From positions 1,302,001 through 1,366,000 of the forward strand of contig NC_080583.1 in assembly GCF_029962835.1 (NCBI RefSeq): a stretch of DNA of 64,000 nt. The letters are read 5' to 3'. Each line of letters opens with the position of its first letter. Position 1 is the stretch's first letter. The notes beneath the pieces are model-generated. The model was not told where the DNA came from, searched no databases, and saw nothing but the letters and a program-made list of their open reading frames with translations. This stretch comes from Magnolia sinica. Its lineage: Eukaryota > Streptophyta > Magnoliopsida > Magnoliales > Magnoliaceae. The position numbers were made by a program, and so were the translations under genes. Shown here piece after piece: positions 1 to 11,921 of this stretch.

Positions 1-799
1 CTGCTAATGGTCTGGATTACTTGAATCGTGGGCCCCACTTGTTATAATTGCATGGTTGCGTGCCACGTATCACACCGTCCCTGAATAAACAGAAGGGCAT
101 ATTTACGTGACACTGATGGACGCAGAAACATTGTGACATTCGATCCGATATCTACACGTGTCAGAAGTGGCCAAATCCGAACCGCTGATCAGGTGGGTCC
201 CTACAAAGAGGATACGTAGCTGAGAATTTAGCTTGATCAGAGGATCTTGAACGTCCGTTCGATGGCCTACGGATGGACAGGAGAGTTTGACCCAATCCAT
301 TCTCGTCCAAATAATATGATAGGTGGGACCCAAGGTGATGCTTGCATGACATCCAATCCGTCCATCATACGTCCCATCATGTTCTCCTTAGATCATAAAT
401 ATTCAGCCTTTCCAAAACTCATGGGCCCCACCGTGTAAAATCAAAGCTACACTTGTAAAATAAGTGGTGTGGCCCACCTTAGTTCTGGAATGGCCTAATT
501 TCTGGGGCACCCATTCATCCTTCCGGGGCACATCATCTGAATGGATTGGATTGCATAAACAAAACCCGGTGGACCTACAAAACCTTACTGGGGAACTGGC
601 TTCAATACATGAACTACTGACAGCGTGATCTATGAAACTAGGGACCTTGAACAGTGTGGCCCAGCACGATCTCATCAACACGTGCCACAGTTTTGGATCA
701 AGAAAAAGGCTCCTTTTCTAGTCTTGGTAACGTACGGTTCAGATATACAGAGATAAGAAAAGACACGACAGAGGTTCTTCGCAAGGAAAAAAAAAAGAA
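1..799. other. Gene-free stretch
   Basis: I see no gene here. Open frames on both strands are short (under 95 codons), overlap one another and resemble no protein I know. Several short phrases of the GTGGGCCC type hint at decayed MITE pieces, but none has two recognisable ends. Confidence 0.5.
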
Positions 800-1100
800 G
801 AGAAATTGACCACTGTGAACGCTACCTTTTACCCAGCGTCTTTTAAACACGTTCCCAATCTATACTTTTCCAAAGTAAACCATTCTGTACGGACATACTA
901 TTTGCAGTTGAAAGCGCTCTTGCATTCAGAATCTATGGCTACGGATTATAACCGTAGCTATATGTATTTAGCCACCCCCTCAAATATTTTCATCTGCAAA
1001 TAGTATGTCCGTACAGAATAGTTTACTTTGGAAAAGTAAAGCTTGGTAGCGTTTTGAAAAGACGCCGGGTAAAAGGTGACGTTACAGTGGTCAATTTCTC
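800..1100. mobile_element. Fold-back MITE-like element, 301 bp
   Basis: The left ~118 bases (from GAGAAATTGACCACTG) reappear as reverse complement in the right ~118 bases (ending CAGTGGTCAATTTCTC), with roughly 90% match by eye, around a short unique centre near 915-985. This gives two near mirror-image reading frames on opposite strands, which are a shadow of the palindrome and not genes. Both flanks are A-rich runs (786-796 and after 1101), so a target duplication cannot be separated from low complexity. Very long inverted arms without a transposase fit a MULE-type or fold-back non-autonomous element; the superfamily is not decided. Confidence 0.8.
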
Positions 1101-2383
1101 GAAAAAAAAACAGTAAAAACAATGTACATCCTGGAGCACCGGAAGATTTATGCTTCCTCATTCGGAGCAAGTGTACGAGTGTTTCAAACCGTTCGTATGG
1201 TTGGCCCATGATGGATAGCCATAAGAGAAATGTCTCTCCCGAGAAAAAATATCTTGATCAACAGATCACTAGAAACAAAAATATCAGTGGTTTTCATTGA
1301 ATCCCACTTCTCCATTGATCAGAACTGCTTGTTCCGAAAGCAATTTTTACTCATCCATGTTGGGCCCTACCTATTGAACAGATCCGATCTATAAGAGGTC
1401 CAATCACAGACCACGATTAATTCGTGCTCCCGCAGACCACGAATCAAGTTGGTGACTTGGAACAGTGGCAGCTAATTAGCCGCACGTTGGAGGAGATGGT
1501 ACGGTAGAGCCTGGAGAACCAGAATACTGTAGCTCGATCTTTTTTCAGTAAAAGTTACAGGATTATACGTCAATCCAGACCGTCCAAATTGTCATTCCAA
1601 CCATGGATGGTCTATTTTTTGAAAATCATACCGATATATATCATTGGCCTTTCCATTTGTTTCTGTATGGAATTTAAGGTTGAACATTAACTAATTCTAA
1701 TTTAAGCCGTTGTTTTAAGTTCGTTCGTATCATCCGATGTGTGTGTCTTTACTTATTTTCCATCCATAGCAGGGCCCACTAGTTTAAGGTTTCTGATTAA
1801 TAAAGCAACCTACAACGCGTACTCGGGAATGATGGCTCTACCATACTCCCATTCTTCAGACTCCGCCGTATCATCTTCTGGCCCACTGATAGGGACGTGG
1901 CAATATGCAATTCGAATCAAGGTCTTCAGGTGGGACCCACATGGAAGCTTTTGTCGGACATGTGCAAGGTCCACATGGATGGGTTGCATGAGCCATGCAA
2001 GATATGCATGGATGTCATGGGAGCGCGTAGATATCACGCGCGAAAGAAGAAAAGGTTTGGCGGCGAAGAGAAAGAAACGAGAGCGAAATGGGAAAGAATA
2101 TGTTCCATGGCCTTTCTATCATCCCACCGTCCATTCATATCCAATCCAACGTACAGGAAAAAATAGACGAAAAAAAAAGGAAAAAAAGAGACTCTTTTTA
2201 CATGGCTTTTAAAGAAAGCATGTCTCTTTTACATGCTAATAAAAAAATAAAAAATCATATGATTCAATCAGTCCTTAATCAATGCATGTTGAAAAATGTA
2301 CATTTTTTACACACTTTCTTAAAGAGAAATGATCCAGTGCTCTCGGACGTGGATTGTTTAATAACTTCCCATGAGCAAACTTT
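1101..2383. other. Gene-free stretch
   Basis: No convincing gene. The longest frame (157 codons at 1739-2212, plus) is basic in its second half because it runs through an A/G-rich tract near 2040-2190, has no recognisable domain, and overlaps two other frames of similar size. The rest looks like unique intergenic DNA. Confidence 0.5.
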
Positions 2384-2807
2384 GTGGGACCCACCATGAT
2401 GTATATGTTTTATCCGATCAGCTCATCTATATTTCCAGATCAATTTAGGGCATGAGACCAAAATTGAAGTATATCTAAAGCTTAAGTAGACCACGCTACA
2501 AGGAAATAATGCAAATTGAAGGGCAACGGTTGAATGCTTATTAAGGCACAAAAGTTTTCGATCAAGCTTATATATGTGTTTTCCCTTCATCGATGTCTGT
2601 ATGATCTTATGCGCAGTTTGGATAACAAAGAAACATCACTACAGGCTTTAGGAAAGTTTCAATGTGGATATTATTATCCCCACTGTTTCTATGGTGTGGT
2701 TCACTTAAGTTTTAGATATATTTCAATTTTTAGTTCATGCCCCTTAAATGCACCTGGAAAAATGGATGGACGGCATGGATAATGACATGTATAAGAAGGT
2801 GGGCCCA
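2384..2807. mobile_element. MITE with GTGGGNCCCAC ends, ~430-bp family, copy 1
   Basis: The left end GTGGGACCCACCATGATGTA runs inward into a ~70-base arm that matches, inverted, the right arm ending GGTGGGCCCA. The right arm passes through TGGAAAAATGGATGGACGGC and the left arm holds a diverged inverted version (CTATATTTCCAG). The middle contains landmarks shared by the other copies: CCCACTGTTTCTATGGTGTG and TGTGTTTTCCCTTCATC. There is no coding potential. Related copies lie at 5752-6021, 11284-11846, 18668-19098, 24156-24618, 27920-28274, 45047-45469 and 46812-47238. It is non-autonomous; the superfamily is not clear because target duplications could not be fixed. Confidence 0.75.
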
Positions 2808-3430
2808 TAGAGTTTACTTACCGCGGCGAGTTATCCCATGGTGCAATCAGTGCTCTCAAGGCACACCATGCAAAGTTCCTAACCATCAGATCGATTGATT
2901 ATGAAATGGGCAGTCAAGATCGTCTATATAAAATGAAGTCTAGCCAATCCATACATTGTTCAGGTCCCATCATGATAACTTATAATCCTAAAGTATCATT
3001 TCTATCAAGAAATTCTAACCATTCATACCATCACTAACCAAAATAAGACATGGCTTGCTATGGTAAAGAAGGCCAACTTACAGATGGATTTTAATATTCT
3101 AATGATTGAATTATTTGCATCCTTGATCATGAAATGGGCCTTGGACTCTAAAAATGATCTCAATCCATTGCTTTGCAGTTTATAAGTTTCTCAATATCAC
3201 TAAAGATTTACAATGATTGTGATCATACCAACACTAATGCACCCAATCCCTTCGGGATTAAAAAAGCTAGCGAGTTAAGGAGACCTCGCTCCTTTCTTTT
3301 CTTTTTCTAAAAATTACAATACCAAATTATTAAAGAATACTGTCCATTGGATCCTATGATATGGGCCCCACAATCAACTTATATACTTAATAGTAGATCT
3401 GAATAGTTCAAAACAGTAACATCAAGTTGT
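2808..3430. other. Gene-free stretch left of the nested LTRs
   Basis: No gene or clear repeat boundary. A T-rich tract lies near 3290-3310. Confidence 0.45.
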
Positions 3431-5081
3431 ATCCGTGATGTAGAGTGGGTTGCGGACAGTTTCATGGCCAAGATGGATCAAAAAAGGCCCGGTCGACGGC
3501 AGAAGTGATCCGGACCATCGGACCTTAGATCGAACGTATATAGTTGCGATTTTACAACATTTGTTTTCAATTTTGTCTGGAATTCTTCCATAGCTTATAA
3601 ATATGGGTGCAAATGGGATTGGGAGATATTCTAAGGGTTCCCTGTCACGCCCCAAACTCGGAAACCGGGCTCACAAAATTTTCGATCGCCGAATCCGGTG
3701 CCGACAGCCTCTGTAAAACCCCATTCTTGGCTCTCAGCGCTCATTCGCTAGGTTCCGATCCTGGGATGCTACGAGGAAGATTTTTCAACATCAGTTTGAT
3801 TCGTAATAAGCATAACCAAAGGCATAACCCACAAACAACAACCAAAAACTCCATCACATTTCCACTATGATTAAAAACTTTACAAGTACAATGAGCATAA
3901 AGGAAAATACAATGATGATGAACAAAACTCCAAAATAATCTGCCACGTGCTCAAGCCTCAGCGCTGCTGCGATCCAACGTCACCTGCACGCAACGGTCGT
4001 GCATAAGCTTAAAGAAAGCTTAGAGGGTGGTGAAAGTGTGTGCTCAAGGTGGTAATGCAGTTATGCAGTATCAAAGTAATGTGGAACATGCTGATGAAAG
4101 CCAAGAATACCACTAGCCGTACCAAGGCCATGCGGTGCAAAGCATAAATGATGTCGGCCATACCAAGGCCATGCAATGCGAAATGCAACTCAAGCATACA
4201 AATCCTCATCTAAGTCCACATGTCAATACGGCCCAAATCTAGAATATCACCGGGGTCTAGTACACTCCAACCAGATTGTCGCCCCATCGTGCACAATAAG
4301 GTGAGTGGAAGAGACCTCACTATCCGCCTGCCAATATCGGGCTTGGCTCGTCAATAGCGAACCCATTCCTCGAGCTGGTCAGACTCAGCCTAGCATTGCC
4401 CCCTACTCTCGGGTGGGTAAGGCCGCACCCCCTTCCAACCGGCCACGATACAGTGGAAAGTGCAACCGTCTACTAATCGGTACTCGGCGCTCATGCACCC
4501 ACTCGGTCTAGACGTTGGAGCAACCTCTTGGTACCATAAGAGTTTAGGGACTTTCACCCAGGGATATCTATAGTACCCCATGTAGAACAAGATTTTTGGT
4601 ATCCAATCTTGCCAACCACAATACGCCTGTAGAGGCTACGGCCCTGATGTCGCTAGGGCGTACGGTACCATATCACACAATGCGGATGCATGAATCACAC
4701 TATCCAGTCATGTAGCAATCCTGCGTGTATCGTGCGCTAATGCAGGGCAGCATCGCCTATCCGGAAGCCCATAAACAATCTGCCCGAGGGCATATGCTAT
4801 GATCAGTCACTTCTTATATCAAGCATACATATGATGCGTATGATCGTGAATCATGGGATTATACTAAGCAGGTTATGAAGTAATGCATTATCCTTACAAC
4901 GCAGATGGCTTAGACGACTTACACACAACGAGTACAGGCCTATCAATGAGCCCTAGGGAGAGTCGTAATGTGGACGTTTAATCAACATTTAAACGTGCAA
5001 TGTAGACGTCAAACCAACATTGCTCCCAAGGCACAACCGTCGTAAACATCATTTCATAAACCATGTTGGGATTGCACATTG

Positions 5082-5345
5082 CAATGGACCTTAGGTACAT
5101 CCCATTGGGCCTTAAATACATCAAATGGGCCATATCATATGGGCCTTATATTCATCAAGTGGGCCACACCAATGGGCCTTATGTACATTGCAATGGGCCA
5201 TAACCTGTGGGCCTTAAAATACATCACAATGGGCCTAATCACATGGGCCTTATGTGTATCAAATGGGCCACACCAATTGGGCCCCATATGTACATCAAAT
5301 GGGCCTCAACCCATAGGCCCCAATACATTTTAATGGGCCTTAACC
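5082..5345. repeat. Degenerate tandem array built on ATGGGCC
   Basis: About 14 occurrences of TGGGCC spaced roughly 15-25 bases apart, many in pairs that alternate TGGGCCTTA and TGGGCCATA or TGGGCCACA, separated by ACATCA/ATCAA linkers. The higher-order unit is around 40 bases. It lies inside the 3643-7719 element. Reading frames across it are repetitive and not genes. Confidence 0.8.
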
Positions 5346-5522
5346 CATGCCAAGGTGGGTCCACTTGGACTATGGATCTGGCTCATTCTTTATGCCCATG
5401 CCATAAAATAACCTTTTTTTTTTTTTTTAGAATGGATGGACAGATTGGATGCAGCACCTGCCTCATGGTGGGGGGTCCACATGAAGGCCAACCATCACAT
5501 ATTTTATATATATAAATTTATA

Positions 5523-5529
<7 letters not shown>

Positions 5530-5577
<48 letters not shown>

Positions 5578-5590
5578 TACATACATACAT
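5530..5590. repeat. (AC)n followed by (ACAT)n microsatellite
   Basis: About 21 AC dinucleotides run into roughly five ACAT units. It lies inside the 3643-7719 element and produces a spurious Cys/Val-rich frame on the minus strand. Confidence 0.95.
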
Positions 5591-5751
5591 ATGCACACCC
5601 ACCGTCCAGTGTGGACGGTGCGGATAGAACACATCACGATGGAGCCTGACTGCTGGGCCAGGCGTGGATAAAACACATTGCAGGTGGGTTCCACCGTCCA
5701 CAGCTGTGGACGGCAGGAAAAAAAACACATACATCACTGTGGGCTCCACGT

Positions 5752-6021
5752 GGGGCCCACCATAATGTTTACTTACCATCCAGTCCGTTGATAAGGTCCT
5801 GCGGACCCAAATGAACAGGAAGAACAAATCTTAGCTGGATCCAAAACTGTTGTGGCCTAGAAAAGGGGTCCCAAGGGCAGACGTTTATTCCCACTGTTTC
5901 CTACGGTGTGGGCCACCTGAGCTTTAGATCATGCTGATTTTTGGAGTGAACCCACTTCAAAGAGTGGCCCACCCAATGAACGGGTTAGATGATAGATATA
6001 CGTCATGGTGGGGCCCACGGC
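5752..6021. mobile_element. GTGGGNCCCAC MITE family, shortened copy
   Basis: Starts GTGGGGCCCACCATAATGTT and ends ATGGTGGGGCCCAC, with the shared internal phrase CCCACTGTTTCCTACGGTGT. It is shorter than the ~430-bp copies and lies inside the 3643-7719 element, so it inserted there or was carried along. Confidence 0.65.
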
Positions 6022-8211
6022 TAGAGCCGTGGGTTGCTGTCTTCCGCCCGTCCGCCCGCCGTACGTGCGCAGGCAGCGTCTGCTGTCAGAAGGCAGTAGC
6101 AGCAGCTGCTGCTTATTATTATTATTTTTTTAAACGCGTTTTCTTGCAGTTTTTCGGGTGTGTGGCCCGCATCATGTAAATCCACCCCAGCCATTGGTCT
6201 TTAATGCTCAAGACAGACCCAACGAGTCCAATATTCAATATATTTTTGGCACATTAAAACTTCAGGGTAGATTTTAATGGTGAAAACTACCATTTGCTAT
6301 GGTATGGCCCGCCTGAAGGTCTGATTGGTCCCATCTTTCAGCTCAACGCCTAAAATGAGCTTGGGAAAGGAATGGACGGCGTGGATCGAATACATACATC
6401 AAAGTGGGGCCTATATAAGTGGGCCACCCCACAAACTTGGAAAGAAGCTAATATTTGTGCCTTTCCTTTTTGTCCAGCGTCACGGTTTGGCCCGTCACAT
6501 GCATTTGAAGTGGTTCCTACTTAAGTGGGCCACCTTATGGAGGATGGTGTGGGTACAATACATATAAGGTGGGCTCCACTTGAAGATGGCTTGGATAAAA
6601 TACATGTTTCAAGGTGGGGTCCATCCAAGTGGGCCATACAACCATGTTATGATCTCAAAAAGAAGAAATAGAGAGGGAGAGAGAGATAGAGAGTGGGACA
6701 CGTGTGATGGAGGGACTCCGGCATTATGGGCCCTCCCTTGCACTAAATCATACATCAAATGGGTCCCATTACATATGGGCCCATTAAATCAAAATCCGAC
6801 GGTGGAGATCCTTTCTCCACTAAATTAGACGGTCTAGATGACCCTAAGTATGCAAGAAAAATAAACATCATGATGGGGTCCATGGAGAATGGCCCCATCA
6901 TGGAATGATCATGATGATCTAAGTGGGCCATCGGCCACATCTTAGGGTCCAAAGTGAGATCCAAACCATTAATCGGTTGGCCTCACTTGGCCATCATAAA
7001 CACATGAAAATCTAGCCTATGACACACCCACCGCTTGATCTTCTTGCTCCCTTGACTCCCTTAGCTCCTTAGCTTTGATTCCAATGGAGGAGATAAGGTT
7101 TAGATGGTTGAGATGGGAGATGAAGGGGTAGGAAAGTGGGCCACCTTTGTTGCTTGGGAAAGTTTGGAGAGGTTCATACATATGGTGTTTCTCTTGCTTA
7201 GGAGAGTGGTTTGAGAATAAATGGGAGAGAGAGTTGTAAAGGGAGAAAGAGAGTGATGGGTGATGGAGTGAGTGATGGGTGTGTAAGAGATTTTTCACTT
7301 TTGTGGCTAATGGTGTAAGAAAGGTATGAGCTTTGTAAGAACTTTTTGACTTTTGGGGCTTGCTTGGGAAAGGGTGAAAGGTGATGTGTACTTGACATGT
7401 ACTTGACATGATGCGATGGATTGATGTGACAAGTCGTAGAGATTCTCTTAAGTTTTACAACGCGCGGCGTTTTCCTCCCACTGAATGCTGGCCCACATCT
7501 CCTAACCAGGGTATCGCCTCGGCGCGCGAGTCGCGACATCGGAACCGCGGCGACGGCGCGGTCGCTATGGTAAAGGTCTTAGGTTGAGTCGACTCGGGTT
7601 GACGGCGAGTGAATCAGGGTTGCGCACAAATATCGGTTAAGGGTCGAAGGTTGCCAGAATTCGACCGGGAAGACCGCGGAAGTCTATGGAACGGTACGGT
7701 CTAGGATACGGGGCTTACATTCCCTGTTTTAATTTCGTTTTTACTATAAATAGTAAGTTTTAGTTTGATTATAACTCTTCATCCGTCGGGCTTTAGGAGT
7801 TGCGCCCAACGTGAAAAGAGCTTAGAATAATTAGGAGAATGGTTTGGTGAGGCCAAATAGGTCACTTACTATTTTTGGCCGAAAACCTTGCGTACTAGTA
7901 GACATCACGACCGTCTATAAATAGTAAGTTTACTATTTATAGTAAGTCGCAAATTCTAGGAGTTTTAGTTGTAGTTTGATTCCGATTTCTTTCTCATTGC
8001 TTGGTACCCCTATTTAAAGGGTTGTGAACTCGTTTTTACTCATTTATTAATCAATTTTGAATTTATTAGAATTTATTTCTATTTTCTGCCTTCTTTCCTC
8101 GTGAATTCGAGAAGTCTCTGTGAGGAGTCCAAAGAAGTTCCGTGGATTCGAAATAGTTATCCTCTTGAGGAAGACGGTGCTCAACCTCACGTCCTCCCCT
8201 GTGTCAGTCCG

Positions 8212-9483
8212 GGCCCCACCATACCTAGGCCTAGGCCCTGATCACTTGATAAAGATGTAGGCCTTGGCTAGCATGATGGTGTAGAATAACCAATCATCTT
8301 ATTTCAACAAGTGTCCATAATTCAGAGGTTATAAGGATTGTGTAACCTATATGAGCTTTGGGATGTGACCTGTATGAGTTAATATATGCCACATGTCTCA
8401 TTTCTAAGTGCCTGTGTATCAAGTGTCATATGCAACCGTAGTATCAAATAACTCCTCAATGTTTGGATGCATGGGATCTAAAAGCAAAAGAGTGGAAATA
8501 TATATATATATCTAATACTAATTTCCATCTAAACTATAGAAACATTAATTCTAGAGTTATGTTGGAATACTAAGTAGAAATTTAATGTTCCTCTTATGAA
8601 AATCACTTGGTTTATTATGCCAAGAATCTAAGTTATAACCCTTTTACAGCCATCCAAACAACATGAATTATCACATAAAAAAATTATCTTCTCTTTTTGT
8701 TGTTTAATATGGAATCTATGTTTTTGGATTTTTTTTTTTTCTTCTACAACTAAAGCAGCTTAAAATAAAACTGAAGGAAACCAAGTTTTCCATAAAACAA
8801 AATTTTCAAAAGATCTTGAGAAAAAATATTGTTGTCCCTTGTTATTTTTCAACAAGATTAAAAAATAATAATAATAAAATAAATATAAATAAAAATAAAA
8901 ATTCTCCATTTCCAAGCTTGCCATTTTAAATTCCACAACTTCAGAAAATAAAAATTTTCCTTAAAAAATTAAAAAAAAAAAAGAATTGCTTGAAGATGAA
9001 AGGTGGCATACATGAGCGACGTGAGGGTACTTGAAGATGGATGGTAGCATTTGTTGCACTAGTGGCATATTGGCACATAAGGCCCATGTGTGATTCCCAC
9101 AAACCATCTTCCGAAAACGACTGGAAAGCATTTTTCCCCTAGAATTTATGTCCATTTTGGAAGAAACATGATTTTCTTGATTTCTTGTTTTTATCAAAAA
9201 TTCAAAATCAATGATACTATATAGTGGAGTATGACCACTGTAGCATTTATTTGTATTGATCCAAACCATCCAAATCATAGGCCCCATTAAAGTTAAGGCC
9301 ACGCCAAAATCAGGTTACTTGTACATTTCCAATTATTGAAATTTGATGCTCTAGTAGGAGCCGTTCACTCTTCCATTTTAACCATTCAATTGACGACCGC
9401 AAAGAAGATGGAAGAAAAAAACCACTTACTTTGATGGATCCACAATGGGTTCCATGATTTCAATGGTATAGATTAGGGTACAT
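8212..9483. other. Gene-free, AT-rich; holds a MITE fragment
   Basis: No gene. About 8328-8459 matches the 3' third of the GATACTCTGGC MITE family: it contains AGTTAATATATGCCACATGT and ends near GTAGTATCAAATAACTCCTC. From 8480 to 8980 the sequence is A/T-rich with several A and T tracts. A minus-strand frame of 113 codons at 8961-9302 has no recognisable domain. Confidence 0.55.
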
Positions 9484-9962
9484 GATGAGGTCAAACACGA
9501 TCCTCCTTACGGGATAATTAATCTAAATCCGCATGGCTTCTCTAAACTCTTAAGAGAGATTCCGCGAATCCACGAGAAAAAATAGAAAAATATAAATAAT
9601 TCTAATAAATTAAAAAATAAATTGATTAATGATTGTCTAATATGTATGTGTCTTTGTTACACCATTAATAATATTATTATTATTAATAAACTAAACCAAA
9701 AATAAAAAATTATTAAAAAATTAGAATGACTAAAAATAGTAATTTTTTTTCTTTAAATTTTCATTTTTAAGCTGAAAGCGTGCGTTTCCAGCGAAACGTA
9801 CATACGCGACCCACCACATGGGCTGGTTCACCTCGGATTAACCGTTACAATAAAGATTGATAAGTTGTGAGCCCCGTTACGATACCCGGATCATAATTTC
9901 CAGTTTACCTTCTTTTGGTCATGCTCTGCATCAGTACGTAAATGTCAACTGTACATCAGTCG
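9484..9962 (-). mobile_element. LTR fragment or diverged solo LTR
   Basis: Plus-strand left edge TGATGAGGTC and right edge TGTACATCA give a TG...CA LTR on the minus strand. The left part (9500-9640) resembles the end of the 10553-11203 LTR family (AATCCACGAGAAAAAATAG and an AATAAATT stretch). The last ~110 bases match 37661-37793 (GATACCCGGATCATAA and TACCTTCTTTTGGTC). Flanking pentamers do not match, so the boundaries and intactness are uncertain. Confidence 0.5.
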
Positions 9963-10392
9963 TATGCACGTGTATGGATGGACATGCTCCACTAGCACAT
10001 CAAAACAACTCTGCTTTTTCCACCTATGTAAGTGGATGTCCTAATCATGGTTAGTGTTTGGAAATGAGGGAAAATAGAGTACAGTACACGGCAGGCACAC
10101 GGAGGAATGAGGGAGCTTGTGGGTCACAAAAGGAGGGATTGAGAGATTCTAATGAAATGTGATTTCCAACATGTAGAAAAAGAAGGATATCATCACGCAC
10201 TCAAAAAGCCACTGTTTGGGGGGAGGTGTGGAGCTGATTTAGCCATGTTTAAAAGCGTGTGTATCTTGGAAGCAAGCGTGTGGGGCCCACTCATCAGGAC
10301 GGATGATTCTTAGGATATGAGCATTGGTTTTGGCTTTGTACTTAGAATTTTGATTCCCACTCGTGCACATTTCAAAGGTGGCAGGTAATTTC

Positions 10393-10432
<40 letters not shown>

Positions 10433-10552
10433 CGACAGATCGGGCCAGCCCGTCAGGTCTGTGTGGTGGGCCACTCGGACTCATGGGCCCACCGAAGTAA
10501 TGACACGATGAGATTTGATTACCCAGTATATGTCTGATAGCATATGGCCCCA
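9963..10552. other. Gene-free stretch with a (GA)n microsatellite at 10395-10430
   Basis: No gene. The GA run is about 18 repeats. A 114-codon minus-strand frame crosses it and is not credible. Confidence 0.55.
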
Positions 10553-11203
10553 TGATGCAGGGATGAGTGATGAGGTCGATCACAGAGAATTCTCAAATCC
10601 ATGCAGAAAGAAAGCAAGAAGAATAGAAATAAATTATAATAAATTTATAATTTGATTGATGAATTAAATAAACGAGTTTACAACCCTTTAAATAGGGATA
10701 CCAAGCAATGTGAGAGAAATCAAAAGAAAACTATAGCTAAAACTTCTAGAATTCGCAACTTACTATTTATAGACCGTCATGATATCTACTAGTGTACAAC
10801 ATTTTCAGCCAAAAATAGTAAGTGTCCTATTTAGCTTCACCAAGCTGTTCTCATAACTATTTTAAACTCTTTTCACGTTGGGCGCAACTCTTAAAGCCCA
10901 ACAGATGAAGAGTTACAGTCAAACTAAAACTTACGATTTATAGTAAAAACAAAATTAAAATAGGAAATGACTATTGATCTGGGGGTATTTCCCAAATCCG
11001 GCTTGCGCGACCCGGCGTAGCGGGGTTGGGTGGCTAAAGTAACTCGTTCTACCCCAAAAACATATATTTTACACTCGATAACTCATTCCAGATTATGAGA
11101 TATGCCAAATTTAAGGTCTAACGGTCCATATCACTTTTATTGTCGACCAGGCCTTTTCTGATCCATTTTACCCATGAAATTGTCCGCAACCCACTCTACA
11201 TCA
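10553..11203 (-). mobile_element. Solo LTR, 651 bp, TSD CCCCA (gypsy-type family)
   Basis: On the minus strand it starts TGATGTAGAGTGGGTTGCGG and ends CATCCCTGCATCA. The 5-bp flanks are identical, CCCCA at 10548-10552 and 11204-11208, which is the signature of a complete LTR left after loss of the interior. It aligns over its whole length with the two halves at 3436-3642 and 7725-8206 and with 36985-37608. No internal coding remains. It is a fossil. Confidence 0.9.
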
Positions 11204-11654
11204 CCCCATCAATCAAATCTTGCCATGTCATTTCACCTACTAGCTGAGTGGTGAGTACAAAGAGACCCCAACATGAAGATTAGACTCTATGGGGTTCTAC
11301 CATGATGTATGTGTTTTATTTATGTCATTTATACATTTTATCAACTCACTTTAGACATGAACCTAAAATTATAAAATTAAAGTATAAATAAATTCCACGC
11401 TGTAAGAAATAATGGGAATTGAAAGCCTATCGATGAAAATTTATTTAGATCAAACTATATTTGTGTTTTCCTTTCATTCAAGTTTGTGGGACCTAGATCC
11501 TTACTCTTGCTCGGGTGGTAGACTCTGAGTAGTTTCAACACCCGGTTAAGGGTTCGAGTATCCATTGGTGGTGAAATCCCACTATAGCGTGAGTGTGTGG
11601 GGGTGTGTGTTTAAAAAAAAAAAGGGTTTGTGGGACCTTATGAGCGGGTCATCG
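11113..11654. repeat. Segmental duplication, copy 1
   Basis: This ~542-base block is repeated at 11922-12465, an offset of ~810 bases in the same orientation, with only about a dozen differences by eye (~2%). It covers the last 91 bases of the solo LTR, unique flank, the left half of a MITE and a whole SINE with its target duplications. Sharing all of these shows one duplication event after every one of those insertions. Confidence 0.88.
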
Positions 11655-11846
11655 AGAATGTAAATAAACATTATGGTCAGTCCTTGAAAGGTTTTAACTG
11701 TGGATGTCATTATCCTGTATTTTCATGCATTCTGGTCCATTCAGCTTTGTACATGCTTCAATTTTGGGCTCATGTCTTAAAATGAGCTGGCAAACCGGAT
11801 GGACGGAGTGGATGAAAGACATACATCATGGTATGCTCAATAGAGT
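11284..11846. mobile_element. GTGGGNCCCAC MITE family, copy carrying a SINE
   Basis: Left end near GGTTCTACCATGATGTATGT and right arm with ATGGATGA-type sequence (GGATGGACGGAGTGGATG) followed by ACATACATCATGG. Internal landmarks TTTGTGTTTTCC and TGTGGATGTCATTATCC match the other copies. The body is interrupted at 11495-11625 by a SINE. Its left half is duplicated at about 12093-12465. Confidence 0.65.
11495..11625 (+). mobile_element. tRNA-derived SINE with 13-bp target duplication
   Basis: A 131-base insert is flanked by perfect GTTTGTGGGACCT repeats at 11482-11494 and 11626-11638. It carries an A-box-like GGGTGGTAGACTC and a B-box-like GGTTCGAGTATCC at pol III promoter spacing, then GGTGAAATCCCACTA and a GTGTGTTTAAAA tail ending in A's. 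These are the parts of a short tRNA-derived SINE. Related copies: 12304-12436 (by duplication), 36804-36950, and about 61297-61381 in reverse. Confidence 0.85.
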
Positions 11847-11921
11847 CTGATTACTAGGGATATCCATTGGGGTCACCATGCGAGATGGGCTTTCATCCAC
11901 CACGATCACCATGTATGCAAT

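Larger units (their letters stand above)
3643..7719 (+). mobile_element. Long LTR-like element (solo LTR or non-autonomous), 4.08 kb, TSD TTCCC
   Basis: Starts TGTCACGCCCC and ends GGATACGGGGCTTACA, the TG...CA terminal form of LTR elements, with a perfect 5-bp target duplication TTCCC at 3638-3642 and 7720-7724. It sits inside an older LTR. No gag, protease, integrase or reverse transcriptase is visible. It therefore looks like a very long solo LTR or a coding-free element. The start resembles the AT-rich elements at 20046 and 28321, and all share a CTTTCACCCA-type internal phrase, so they probably form one superfamily. Gypsy origin is inferred from LTR length and ends only. Confidence 0.78.
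3436..8206 (+). mobile_element. Solo LTR of a Ty3/gypsy-type family, split by a later insertion
   Basis: The left part (3436-3642, starting TGATGTAGAGTGGGTTGCGG) and the right part (7725-8206, ending CCCCTGTGTCA) align end to end with the uninterrupted minus-strand copy at 10553-11203, so together they form one LTR of roughly 0.69 kb. Flanks ATCCG (3431-3435) and GTCCG (8207-8211) look like a 5-bp target duplication with one mismatch. The family is assigned to gypsy because a related LTR at 36985-37608 is joined to a polypurine tract and a pol-tail-like sequence. Only the LTR remains; it is a fossil. The element at 3643-7719 was inserted into it later. Confidence 0.8.

Noticed and set aside
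1739-2212. 157-codon plus-strand frame as a gene
   Set aside because: Overlaps other frames, basic tail comes from an A/G tract, no recognisable family.
5504-5827. Cys/Val-rich minus-strand frames
   Set aside because: Translation of the (AC)n and (ACAT)n microsatellite.
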